64,000 bases of DNA from Amaranthus tricolor (GCF_026212465.1 NC_080060.1:15439837-15503836); one strand, 5' to 3'; shown: positions 35,901-47,147, counted from the first letter of the stretch. Numbers and translations are program-made. The notes: generated from the letters alone by a model not told the origin.

Positions 35901-38900
35901 CCCCATTGTCCCATATGGCAATTCCATATGAATATCCCATGGTGGATCAGCCATAATAACCCCAAATTGTCCCAAGATGTCCATTCTGAAATTCCGGATG
36001 TCACAATTTATCCACTGTGGTTCACCAAGTTCCACTTCTGAACAATAATGTGCTCTCTGAGCCTTTAATGGTCTGGATGGAGGAAGAGCTACAGTTCCCA
36101 TCATTGGTGACACATCAGGAGTTGGATCAAGTTCATAATGAACGTACTTGCATGTCTGGAACAGAAACGGTACACAAAAGCATAAAACTATGTAAGCCCC
36201 AAAATTCAGATTAAACTAGATCAAAAATTCAAGGCTACATAGTAGAGAGAAGAAATTAAAAGAGTGAAAGGCTTTACCTTCATGTGACGGCATGTATCAA
36301 GAAAAGAGCAATCTCCTAAATTGATATCTGTATGTGGGGCAATAATTCGCCGGAAATGAACCTGAGGAACACTCAGAAAAGGCATCAAAAACTGTTAGTA
36401 GGGATCGTAACAAATTGCAAACGCACCAAATGAACTCACAGCTCTACTGAAGGGACACAAAATAGAATCAAGTTCTATTTTGAGGTTTTTATATCCAAAG
36501 ATAGAGAGCAGACATACACTTGAGAGTTGAGAAACTGAAAAAGTATAACAGTTAACAACTTCCCTACCTGTGCTATAATCAATCCCCTTTACACCCTATC
36601 ATTCATGTTTCAAGCAGATTGTAAATTTAGGATGTAGAAGGATTTTGGCAAATAGCTTTTCCAAAGGCTTTTTAGTTGACTTTTGGATTCGGCTTTTTGG
36701 TTAGTCAAACAGCAAAAAAAAAAGTATTTCATAAACGATTTTGAACCAACTAAAAAGCAGACTTATAAGCTAAAAACAAAAAGCTATTTGAAGTAGCTTT
36801 TTTCGTTGATTTTGGGATTTTATCCACTTTTTTTCCAACAAATAGACAACAACCAACAATTAATTTTTGCTAAAATGGTGGCTTATCAATCTTTTCACTT
36901 GGAACGCCCTAGAATTACATAACAACAAGAATATCAGAGCCTTGATCCCAAAAGATTTGGGTCGGCTACATAAACCAATATAATCAGTTTCAATTGTCGT
37001 TCACATTGATTTTTTCCTTCATTCATTCCGATTTTCTACCATCTAAAATTGTAACTGTAAGTCATTAATATCATTTTCCACTCTTATCTTCCAAGTCATC
37101 TTTGGTCATCCTTGCTGTCTTTTTAAGTCTCTCGAGCTTCGACTTTCCATCTTCCTTACCTGTTCGCTTATAATTCATCTTTTCACATGCCCAAACGAAA
37201 CGATATTCTATTTCGTTTTTTTTTTCTTAATATTTGCAACTCCTAAACCCTTTATTATATTTTCATTTTGAAGTATATCCCTCAAGGTATGTCCATTCAT
37301 CCATTAAAAAGTTTGCTCCCATCTTTCTATTATGATCCTTTCTAAAACCCAAACATTTCGATCCATATAGTAGCACTAGTGTTGTAGGAACAAACAACCA
37401 ACTCATCCATAACGAAACCAAAGATTAGTTTTTAATATTTGAATTGGGTTCCTTCTTATTTTTAAGCTTATATTTAGGATATTTGAAATCCACAAAATAA
37501 GTATCTTAAGTTTATACAAAGCCTCTTAATTAGTTTTAGTTTATATTTAGTGTTCATCTTTTAGGTTTTCTTTTAGATAACTTAGTTTTTATGATAAAGT
37601 TTAGTTTACTTATTTAGTTTTTAAGTAGGATTTTGAAAGGCTTGTTTATTTGTTATTGCAATACTTTGTTAGATTATTTTTCTAAGTTCGTTTAATTTAG
37701 TTAAGTGTGTTAGAATATAGTTCCGTGTGTTTTGCATACGCTGGTTTATAATAGAGGTGCATAATTAGCAAAAGAAGTCAAAGCAAAGAGCTACCAAGAA
37801 CTAGTCCAATGCACACATTAAAGGAAGAAAACTAATTTCACCATCTATATGCCGCCTGTCAGCTCAACAAGAAGTGGGACTACGGAACAACATGCAACCA
37901 CCACCCACTTGCCCAAGAACAGCCTACATACTTAAATAACCGCCCCCCTTGTTCAAAAAAACCTCCAACTACCTAGAAGTGGAGATGATGCCTAGAAGTT
38001 ATTTCATCATGGAAGGAAGTTGGGACATCATGGTAAAAGTGAAAGATCATGTTTGGAAGTTACATGCATCATAGAGGACATGGAGAAGAGTAGTTATTTG
38101 TTAGTGGAAGTTACACGGTTTGTTTGTAGAAACTGTGCGCACCATTTAGGGTTTAGGAATTTTAGAAGTTATTTTCTATTTTAGTTTTTCAATAAATAGT
38201 TAGCTTGTATTTCATTTCAAAGTGAAGTTGAATTTTTGATTAAAAAAAAAGAAACTGTGTTACAAAACCTTTATCTTTTCAATTTTTCCTTGGATTGGGA
38301 CCAATTGAGAGAAAGTAAGAACCTAGCTTAACATTCATTGTTAGCGTGGGTGTTTGTGTTCAAGGGTGTTAATTATTTTGTGGATTCAAAGAAAGTTAAT
38401 GGATGTCCACTACTCTAGTTGTGCTACAAAGAAATAGCTAAATTTAGTGGTCTTTGGAGGCCATTGATGAATGTTATCTTATCAACACTCAAAGATGGTT
38501 AAGCCCTAATTGAATCAAATTACTTGGATTCTTCAAATCTTTATCCTATCTTTCCATTCTTATTGTCGGACATTTAGATTAAAAAAATAAAAAAAAAAAA
38601 AACACAAAAATTGTTCCTTTTGTTCAACATTGCCACGCCCCAATATAATCCTTTGTTTGTTCTTCATTGTTGATTGTAAGTCCCCTTAGGGCGGCAGTCT
38701 TACAACAGGTGTAATGGTTATTCGATAACATTTACCCTTCCACTTTAAGGGCACACCTAGATCACATAATATTCCAATAGTCACTCTCTATTTTAGCCAC
38801 TTACACATAATTATATTGGTCACATCCTGCTGGATGTTCATAATACTCTGAAAATATTTCCCACGCCCCGATATAATCCTTTGTTTGTTCTTCATTGTTG

Positions 38901-41900
38901 ATTGTAAGTCCCCTTAGGGCGGCAGTCTTACAACAGGTGTAATGGTTATTCGATAACATTTACCCTTCCACTTTAAGGGCACACCTAGATCACATAATAT
39001 TCCAATAGTCACTCTCTATTTTAGCCACTTACACATAATATTGGTCACATCCTGCTGGATGTTCATAATACTCTGAAAATATTTCCCACGCCCCAATATA
39101 ATCCTTTGTTTGTTCTTCATTGTTGATTGTAAGTCCCCTTAGGGCGGCAGTCTTACAACAGGTGTAATGGTTATTCGATAACATTTACCCTTCCACTTTA
39201 AGGGCACACCTAGATCACATAAGATTCCAATAGTCACTCTCTATTTTAGCCACTTACACATAATTATATTGGTCACATCCTGCTGGATGTTCATAATACT
39301 CTGAAAATATTTCCCACGCCCCAATATAATCCTTTGTTTGTTCTTCATTGTTGATTGTAAGTCCCCTTAGGGCAGCAGTCTTACAACAGGTGTAATGGTT
39401 ATTCGATAACATTTACCCTTCCACTTTAAGGGCACACCTAGATCACATAATATTCCAATAGTCACTCTATTTTAGCCAATTACACATAATTATATTGGTC
39501 ACATCCTGCTGGATGTTCATAATACTCTGAAAATATACAACTTCCACTTAAAGCGATTTTTTTTCTTTTACCTTTATAATGTCTCTCGTTATCTTATTTG
39601 TGCTAAAATTACAATACATGTACTATGCATTGACTAACTTAATTTGAAACCTCATAACTCCAACTCTTATCTCCATCATTCTAACTTAGCATTTACCCTC
39701 TTTCTGGTCTCATCTGCCCAAACAATGCCATCAACAAATAACATGTATCAAGGCACATCTCCTTGTACCGATCGAGTTATCTCATCAACGACAGTTGTGA
39801 AAAGAAATGGGCTTAGGAAATACCCAAACAATGCCATCCACTATTGACGCTCCACATGTCGTAACTTTCATATTTACTTCTCGATACATATCCTGCTTTA
39901 TAATAATGTATATCATGGGAATATCCTTCTTTGTCATTGCCCGCCAAAGTACTTCTTGGTATCTTATCCTATGCTTTTTCTAAGTCAATAAAAACTATAT
40001 GCAAGTCTCTTTTTAAGTCCTACAGTACTCCATTATTTGTCTCATAAGATCAATTGCCTTCATCTCTCTAATATAAATTCAAATTAGTTCTTTGATATGG
40101 AGGTACATCTTCTGATACGTATCTCTATCATTCTTTCCTATAACTTCATTGTATAGCGCATGCGTTTTATTCCTCGATAGTTAGAGCAATCTTAGACATC
40201 TCATTCGTTCTTATAAACAGGCAATAGAGTACTTCTCATTGGGAATTTTGTTTATCCTCCAAAATCTGGTTTTGGTATCAAAATCATTGAAAACTTGCTA
40301 AAATCAGATCAAGCTCTTGAATCTCAATAAACTCTTGGAACTGAATAATGCCACCTACAAATCTTTCGAACAAAGACTTGCCTCTTCAGACTTTCACGAT
40401 TCATGAAATATGTCAAAAGTAAATTATCTTCTTTCAAAATTTTGTGATTCTTTCATCAAGAAAATCGTTAATTTTATTTTCTTTGATCATGGATCAACTG
40501 GCTATATGATTAATTGGAATATGCTTTATCCTTCTAAAACTTCTATCAATCTTATCTTGTATCTTAATTCAAGTTCAATTTTGATGTATGAGCTTAACTC
40601 TTAAGACACATAACTCAAGTCCATTACATGTGATTTATGTTGTGTTCTTAGTTTTAAGAAGAGTGAGGCGCACCGAGGCGGTAAAGGCCCTTAGAGCCTA
40701 GGCGCAAAGTGCAGGGCGAAGGCATGAGCTTTTTGTATGTGAGACGCACTTTTTCGCTAATGCTTAACAATCAATTTTAGAACATATATAATACTTCAAG
40801 CAACACGATATTCATATTTTCGTATCAACAAGCTTAAAAACAATTATTATTCTTGCGGTAAACACCACTATAGCACAAAACTATTATAATGAGGATACGA
40901 AGAATTCCCAAATTTATTTTCTTCTTTGCATGCTTTTTGTTTTTCTTAGAAAAGCAACTTTTTTTCAAACTTCATATTCAAGTAAATTTAAGTTTTGAGT
41001 TTTTCTTCTTTTTCAAACAAACAAGTATAAGTTAACTACCTAACCCAACAAAGAGGCGCACCGAGCGCACAAAGCGTGAAGCGCATCAAGGCGCCCAAGG
41101 CGCACGCCTCTTGTAGTGGGCTTTGCCTCACCTAGCCGCAGCATTTTCAGCCGAGCCTGAGCTCGAAGCACACAAGGCGCGAAGCGAGGCGCGCTTTTTA
41201 AAACTAAGGTTTGAGCTCATTTCTTGACTCTAAAAGCATATATCAATTTTGCCACAAACATAAACACAAAATTTCTCAAATTTCCCTTTTGTGTGTTGAG
41301 TGTTTGACCCCAAAAACACCTCGAACCTAGAAATCATTCAAACAAGACATTTTGAACTACAAACCTATATTTACAATTTTTCTGGATCAAGATAGTTGTT
41401 GGGTGTCAGAATTCATTCTCTTACAAATTATCCAACATGGTACAACAATACTTAAGATAAATTAGAGACTTGATGAAACACAAGTCATGTGCTAGTAGCA
41501 GAAACAAACAAAACTTAGAAGTTGGATTAACAATGATTAAAAGCTCCTAGAATAATCTGTCCCTTCACACTCCAAGCTGAATATGGCAACCACATATTAC
41601 CCAACACAAAGTCCAAAAGATACCTTTGCAAATGACAATAGACATGTGCCAGTGCTAGTGCTTCATGTAATACAATACATTTAGTTCTATCTCTCTTTAT
41701 GTAATGTTCTTACCTTGCTCATTGTGTGTTTCTATTAATTCATTGCATGCACATAGGTCTAACCTCAAGCTAATGAGTAGTGGACATACCTTCTCACATG
41801 CTATGTATGATCCAGATTTATGTCGACAATCCTCTTTTGTCAAAGCTGCACAATACTCCTTCAGTTGCGGCCCACCTTTTGTCTTAAACTGAAATGAAAT

Positions 41901-44900
41901 ATCAACAACCGGTGTCAATGTCACATATATAGCCTCATAAAACAGTCAGCAACAGTATGTCGCAGCAAATTTTCAGGAAACCTGACAAATAATACATCCA
42001 AAGACGGAACATATTGCAAAAAAAATATATATAATATTCACCACATAGAGGCATACTTTAAGACTTTTAAAAACGTCTCACATATGATCCCCTATGTAGC
42101 ACAGTTTACAGGCCATACGACATGCTTTACAAATCAAAGAACACCGACAAATCAGACATGCAAAAGAAAAAAATAGATACAATTTCTAATTACAGTGGTA
42201 GAAGATTTGGGAAAGTATGTTGACCTAACAAGAAAAATCTCATCCAATGTTCGAAATTCATCTCCATGCACAAACATGTCTCACCTAGAGTGGGGTTCGG
42301 GAGATCGAGTATACACGACTTTACCTTTGTTAGTGATAAAACTAACAAAGAAGTTGTTTCCAATTACAAACATGTATTTTTAAGAAGTAATTAGTAATAT
42401 GAAAATTTATGAGAGAACTCATGCTTGTAAGCCTTTCCATGGATATTGACATGGACTTCCCATGTAAAATTACACATAACTCATTACCATTTGCATGGCT
42501 CCATTATTATCTTATACTACCCAGGCCATGAGTATCACGACTAAGATCATTTGTTATAATTACTCTTGTAATGTCTACAATAGAATAATACTCAAACTCA
42601 TTGGCTCTGAGCCAAATATTTAGTTTTACGTTCAACTTTTGATAGTATTTTTTGTGAGCTGAGCTAGTAAGTGAAACATTCACTAGAAGTAGAGCAACAA
42701 GGGTACATAAAGCAAATATACATGCTTCATCACCAACTACACTACCAACCTAAAGGTAAACGATAAGCAAACTAAGAAATAATATCACATAAGATGCCAG
42801 AATCTGAGAAACCAAGACTCAAGCTACTTTTTACGAAGAGTGAACTCGTAAAAGTATATGAGATTTCACACCTCAAAAATCAAAGCAAAATTCATTCAGA
42901 TCATGGAGGCCAACAGACCAGTGAGATATTCTAGAGGCTTCAAGTATAAGCAACTTTTCATATACATCAAATACATTCACAAGCAGGCATTTTCTGTAAA
43001 TCTATGCTCACATTGCGATTTCCCCAGTTCCAAACAATGCCATAATTCTACCTTTTTAAGTGCAAAACTTATGAGAAAAAGAAATTACTCAACTTACGGT
43101 GGCAAAATATCTATAAATCTGAAACCATCATTAGATACTTAACCTCTCCTAACCCAATTCTACCTAAGATCAATTTAAGTAATGAAGTGATTCACTTCAA
43201 ATTTTGAACCACAATCCTTCATTTTAGTAGCAAGAACTATTCAAAAGATAACAGCAAATTGATACTTCATACAAGTGAGAAAGATGAAAGCGTTGATGAT
43301 AATGAGTGATGATAGAGGGTATCTACACTCAAAAAATCAAGAAGATTGATGATGATGAGTGAATGGGGGAGGGAGGAGAGAAAACCATAAAATAAAAATA
43401 AGGCCGCATCGCATCACAATGGCCGCGTTGTAAAGGTTTTCAAAACAAACGAACCGATATTTCCCGCGTTGTAATGGTATAAAAAAACCGCATTTTGGGC
43501 CGCATTACGGGATATCGTAAGGTTTCAACCGATATTTAGACGATATGATAACCGTATCAGCGTTCCGTTACCGCGATCGCAACCGTCACCGCATCTTTAC
43601 ACTATGGAGAAAACAAATGAGAGGTAGGTAGTCAATCAAAGTATTAAGGGCATTTTCAACATTTCTTGAAGAAGCTAAGCTCATTTGGGATTCCCCACCT
43701 ATGCCATTTGCTACCCAGCTACGACCATAACAGCTCAATCTTTTCAGGGAATTCACTTTATAAAAAGTATTATCATGTCAAACATCCCTATTATCAGATG
43801 TTCCATCCATTCTTCTTTAATACTACTCTCGTCTTTATTCCTTCATAGTACTCTCGCCGAATACAAGACTACCTAATGTATGCACTTCAGGCGGTTTGAA
43901 ATGCACACATACTGAAAAAAAAAATATATATAGTCTGCACAACAAAAATGTTTTGGACTAAGAACCTTAATTACAAGAACTTTAGTCGTTACGGTGAGCT
44001 TAAAGGACATAGGAATAATAATTACCTAAATAAGAAATGAAAATGGCATCAATACAATCTGGTGCAACAATGTGAACAATCATCCAAGTCACGCTTACAA
44101 GTTATACAGCTTACATATCCACAATAAGTGCAAGTATATAATATGAATCTGATAATGCAATACAATCGGCTGCAACAATTCCAACAATCACCTAGCTCAC
44201 ATATACGCAATGAAGCACAAACGTAGCTAAACTACATATCCGCAGTAAGTACAAGAATATAATATGAAAATGGTGATGCAACATAGAAGGCTGCAACAAT
44301 TCCAACAATCATCTAGGGCCTCATACGAGTGATGGAGCATAAATGCAACTAAATTACATACTCACAGTTAGTTCAAGTATACATACGGAAATGGTAAAGC
44401 AATACAAGCAGCTCCAACAATGCCAACAATCATCTAGGTTGAGTATACAAGCAATAAACCATGAATCCAACTAAACCGACAGTAAGAGTGAGAATATAAT
44501 CACCTTTGCGGCTACCATGGTTTCTCTGGCAGTCGGTCGATGAATAAGGTCAAGTAACTCCTCACCAGTCTTAGACTTTTGCATTTCCTTAAAAGACTTC
44601 TTATTCAACAACGCCTCAAGATCCTTCATAACATCTTCCTCCGATGTCTGCTTAACAGGTACACCCGCATTCAGCACACCAATTGAACCATTTGATCCAA
44701 AGGGAGGTGGCCTATGATGAGGTGGCATGCCCATCCCTCTATGCATCCCCATCATTCCCATTCCTCTAGGACCAGGACCACCTCTAGGCCCGCCCATCAT
44801 CGGCCCAGGAAACATTGGTGGCATCCCCTGCATATGTGGATCCCCAGGCCCGATGTTCCACACCTCTTGAATTCCACCTCTTGGCATCACCGCCATACCC

Positions 44901-45631
44901 GCCCCATTGGCCTCCGACTCATAAACCTTGTTACTAGTAACATCGGAAACCCTAATATTACTCTCAGGCAACTCTTTCGTAAGCTTCATACGATCAATAT
45001 TCATCACCATAACCCTAGATTTTCCACTCACAACAAACTCCTCCAATTCAACACTTCCATTATCCTCTCCCATTGATCTCAAACCCATTTCAACGGCTAA
45101 AATTGCTCCAGATTCACCCCCAACATCTTGAAGAGCCTGCTTTTCATTCGTCCTTATCGATTCATCATTTTCCAACTTCCGTAGCACCGTCGACGAATCA
45201 ATTGGACTAAAAGGAACTCTTTCGAGTAAACAGGCCGCAACCATTGACCGTACCACCAACATCGGATTCCCAGAGCTTTCCTCATCAGTTCGGAAAGTTC
45301 TAGATTCTAATTTTGCGACTCTTTTGGTAGACGAAGGAGGCTGTTGCTTGGTAAAGGTAGCTTTTTTAAGGTGGAGAGAACGAGGAGTGTTAGGGTTAGG
45401 GTTAGGGTTAGGGTTTGGAGTAAGAGGAGTAAAAGAACGGCCATTGAAGGTGGAGATAACTTGAAGAGAGAGATTTAGGGAACAAACGAGGTCAGGAACT
45501 AGGGTTTGGAGTGAAGAAATTAGGTTTTCTTGTTCCTTGTGACGAATTTCAATGCGATTTTCGAGCTGTTGACGAAGTTCTTTAATGGCGGAAATGTCAT
45601 CGCCTGAATTACTTTCGGCTTGTGTTTCCAT
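32982..45631 (-). CDS. MTA: N6-adenosine-methyltransferase MTA (METTL3 type), mRNA m6A writer
   Basis: Seven exons on the minus strand: 45631-44504, 41888-41790, 36361-36278, 36155-35803, 34164-33948, 33865-33786 and 33270-32982. All have GT-AG borders and sum to 2,250 nt, giving 749 residues. Two CCCH fingers are seen: C389-x7-C397-x9-C407-x3-H411 and C427-x5-C433-x5-C439-x3-H443. The SAM-binding catalytic motif DPPW is at 507-510, followed by PYGTM. The C-terminal part has [20 protein letters not shown] and [23 protein letters not shown] forms a nuclear complex with MTB (METTL14 type) and methylates adenosines in mRNA. The N-terminal half is low-complexity (NP repeats, Met/Gly/Pro-rich 270-330), as in plant MTAs. 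The start is the first ATG; the open frame continues upstream only from a TTG. Introns 1, 2 and 4 are long and hold transposons. The region upstream of the ATG is a copia LTR. Confidence 0.96.
34165..35802. other. MTA intron 4 with inserted repeat DNA
   Basis: The 1.6-kb intron contains, at about 34970-35620, GC-richer DNA unlike its surroundings (GGAACAGGAAACGTGAAACG, a CT-rich tract, then CAAACGGCCGCATCCCATG). It looks like an inserted non-autonomous element, but clear inverted termini or target duplications were not found. Confidence 0.4.
36925..37400 (-). pseudogene. 3' end of an RTE-type LINE in MTA intron 2
   Basis: Minus-strand translation gives fragments such as [12 protein letters not shown] (usual LLYGAECW) and [15 protein letters not shown]. 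At about 36940-36970 there is the sequence GTAGCCGACCCAAATCTTTT, a word I know from the 3' end of plant RTE-type LINEs. The frame has stops throughout. It is the downstream part of the element whose RT is at 39640-40270. Confidence 0.6.
38634..39536. repeat. Tandem array: four copies of a ~228-bp unit in MTA intron 2
   Basis: Copies start at 38634, 38862, 39087 and 39315 (CACGCCCC...), with spacings 228, 225 and 228. They are almost identical, differing by single bases and a 3-bp deletion in copy 2. Each has AGTCCCCTTAGGGCGGCAGT, TTATTCGATAACATTTACCC and CATCCTGCTGGATG. The array sits between the two halves of the RTE LINE, after an A-rich stretch at 38581-38605. The near identity means recent amplification. 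Confidence 0.95.
39640..40270 (-). pseudogene. Reverse transcriptase of a decayed RTE-type LINE in MTA intron 2
   Basis: Minus-strand reading, in order from high to low coordinates, gives [31 protein letters not shown] and then [15 protein letters not shown]. These correspond to the RT blocks VYKNKGD, NYRGIKL, FIDLEKAYD and FADDIVL. Several stops interrupt it, and the FADD motif is altered to FVDG, so the enzyme is dead. Confidence 0.8.
40647..41208. mobile_element. GC-rich MITE with CTTAGTTTTAA inverted ends
   Basis: Left end CTTAGTTTTAAGAAG; right end in reverse CTTAGTTTTAAAAAG. Both arms are packed with GGCGC/GCGCC-type words (40665-40720 and 41053-41195), which contrast with an AT-rich centre. 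Such arms and ends are typical of hAT-derived non-autonomous elements. A clean 8-bp target duplication is no longer visible (GTTGTGTT against GTTTGAGC). It lies in MTA intron 2. Confidence 0.65.
41889..43385. other. MTA intron 1, left part
   Basis: AT-rich intron DNA between exon 2 and the hAT-like MITE. No coding sequence was recognised; short frames on either strand lack family resemblance. Confidence 0.45.
43386..43606. mobile_element. hAT-like MITE with exact 8-bp target duplication
   Basis: GAGAAAAC flanks both sides (43378-43385 and 43607-43614). The termini are CATAAAATAAAAAT and, in reverse, CATAGTGTAAAGAT, followed by GCGG-rich arms (GCCGCATCGCATC, CGATCGCAACCGTCACCG). The element is 221 bp and non-coding. 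It lies in MTA intron 1. Confidence 0.85.
44040..44503. repeat. ~120-bp tandem repeats abutting the MTA exon 1 splice donor
   Basis: Four diverged units are recognised by CAACAAT..CAACAATCA at about 44064, 44171, 44292 and 44413, spaced 107-121 bp. Each continues to a segment like CAGTAAGTACAAGAATATAAT. The last such segment merges into the donor of intron 1 at 44503 (minus strand), so the array covers the end of the intron that meets exon 1. Confidence 0.75.
45389..45415. repeat. GTTAGG hexamer microsatellite within MTA exon 1
   Basis: About four TTAGGG units on the plus strand; on the coding strand CCTAAC repeats encode alternating Asn-Pro in frame. It resembles the TTAGGG telomere repeat, but here it is coding. 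Confidence 0.9.
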
Positions 45632-45691
45632 TTTCTTTGTAGTATCCCAGATTTTTTTTTTCCCCAATAATTTATCTACTCGTTTAATAGT

Positions 45692-45886
45692 TGTTACCGT
45701 TAAAACTTACAGATAAAAGAAGGAAGTAGAATAACTAAAAAATTAGAAGATAGAGAAAGATTTTATTTATTGGTATTTTTTATATCGGTAATTTTCATAT
45801 TTATAGGCAAATTTACCTATAATTATATTGAAATGCATTCATATTAGGGTTAATTTATTAATTACCTTTTATATTATATTTTAACA
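45692..45886 (-). repeat. 3' LTR of a minus-strand copia element, directly upstream of MTA
   Basis: On the minus strand a purine tract GTAAGGGGAG (45896-45887) is followed by TGTTAAAATATAAT, the LTR start at 45886. It contains CCTATAAATATG, then a CT-rich leader-like stretch, and ends at GGTAACA (45692). The length of about 195 bp fits the short LTRs of Ale/Retrofit-type copia elements. The MTA start codon lies 60 bp further downstream in the same orientation. Confidence 0.75.
45798..45805 (-). promoter_or_regulatory. LTR TATA box oriented toward MTA
   Basis: TATAAATA on the minus strand, 167-174 bp before the MTA ATG. An LTR transcript starting about 30 bp downstream (near 45775) would carry a leader of about 145 nt into MTA exon 1. 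This is inferred from position; no alternative TATA box is visible in the 60 bp between the LTR and the ATG. Confidence 0.55.
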
Positions 45887-46079
45887 CTCCCCTTACATGC
45901 ATTCTAATTATGAAAAATAGTAAAATATTATTACAATAAATCTACTTAATATTGCCTCATTAAAAACCTTGTCAGGAAAAACCCGAAGGGATAAAAACCT
46001 AAACGAAGGGGAAAAGAGTGTAGTGGGTATGATTCTCCCCCGGAGTTCAACAAATATCTTGTACATGACACATTCCAAT

Positions 46080-47147
46080 TTTATGTACAAGTTGTTCGAA
46101 CCTCTTTGATGGAAGGGACTTTGAACAAATCAATATGATTTTCGCTTGATTGAATTTGTTTGACTTTTACTATTTTATATTTCTAGAGGTCATGTGTGAA
46201 GAAAAGTTTTGGTGCTATGTGTTTGGTTCTATCCCCTTTTATGAAGCCTTAACTAACTTGTTCAATACAATCGGTTTTGTCTTCATAAATTATAGGTGGA
46301 GAATTTGTTATCGTGTTTATCCCACATTCTAATATGATCAATTACTAACCTTAACCAAACGTATTCTCTACTTGTTTCATAAAGGGCGATCAATTCTGCA
46401 TGGTTTGATGATGTAGCGGTCAGTGTCTACTTTGTGGCTCTCCAAGATACTGTGTACCTCCATATGTGAATACATATCTATTTTGTGATTTAGCCTAATG
46501 TTGATCTGATAAGTATCCAGCATATGTGAATCCAACAAGAGTAGCATCTTGCTTTGATCGATAAAATAATCCCAGAACTTTAGTTCCTCGAAGGTAACGC
46601 AACAAATGTTATCCCACTCCAATGTCTCTTTGTTGGTGAATTACTATACCTAGCTAATAAATTAATAGCGAAAGCAATATCAAGTCTTGTATTATTAGCA
46701 AGATACATCAGAGCTCCAATTGCGCTTAAGTATGGTACTTCAGGGCCAAGAATCTCCTCGTCTTCTTCACAAGGTCGAAATAGATCATCTTTTAGTTTTA
46801 ATGATCGCACCATCATTGGAGACTTCATCGGATGAGCTTTGTCCATATAAAATCTTTTTAGAACCTTTTTCTATATAGTTGGACTGGTGCACAAGGATTT
46901 CACCCCTTAAGTGCTCTATTTGTAATCTAAGGCAAAATTTTGTTTTCCTAAGATCTTTCATTTCAAATTCTTTCATCAGGTATTTTGCAGTTTGTTAAAG
47001 CTCTTTAGGAGTTCCAACGATGTTCAAATCATCAACGTAAACTGCAATTATATCCTCTTTCATTTCAAATTCTTTCATCAGGTATTTTGCAGTGTGTTCA
47101 AGCTCTTTAGGATATCCAAAGATGTTCAAATCATCAATATAAACTTG
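46080..47147 (-). pseudogene. copia RT / RNase H remnant with duplicated YVDD segment
   Basis: Minus-strand motifs in order: IDDLNIFG, then after about 95 bp VYVDDLNIVG, FCLRLQIEHLRGEILVHQ, MDKAHPMKSPMMVRSL, ALMYLANNTRLDIAFAINLL, and finally KGDRTKHIAPKLFFTHDL. The YVDD-containing block is repeated in tandem. RNase H is broken by frameshifts and stops (for instance around 46500-46620 and 46420). Confidence 0.8.
46956..47147. repeat. ~95-bp tandem duplication across the RT YVDD motif
   Basis: TTTCATTTCAAATTCTTTCA, then TCAGGTATTTTGCAGT, CTCTTTAGGA and TGTTCAAATCATCAA occurs twice (starting near 46964 and 47059), with a few substitutions between the copies. Confidence 0.85.

Larger units (their letters stand above)
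45692..47147 (-). mobile_element. 3' part of an Ale/Retrofit-type copia retrotransposon
   Basis: It consists of the end of RT, RNase H, 3' UTR, purine tract and 3' LTR. Everything upstream of the RT YVDD region is missing: at about 47147 the sequence switches to a plus-strand SIRE-type element. No 5' LTR is present in the window. Confidence 0.8.

Noticed and set aside
38634..39536. Regular direct repeats reminiscent of a CRISPR array
   Set aside because: Units are 228 bp with no short repeat/spacer structure, in a eukaryotic intron; this is an ordinary tandem array.
42858..43142. 94-codon frame within MTA intron 1
   Set aside because: No family resemblance, atypical composition and an intronic location; treated as chance.
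45389..45415. Interstitial telomere sequence
   Set aside because: Only about four TTAGGG units, in frame inside a coding exon, and most plants use TTTAGGG; best seen as a coding microsatellite.
45632..45667. N-terminal extension of MTA from a TTG codon
   Set aside because: No ATG lies in this stretch. The first ATG at 45631 gives the usual start, and the upstream bases are leader sequence.
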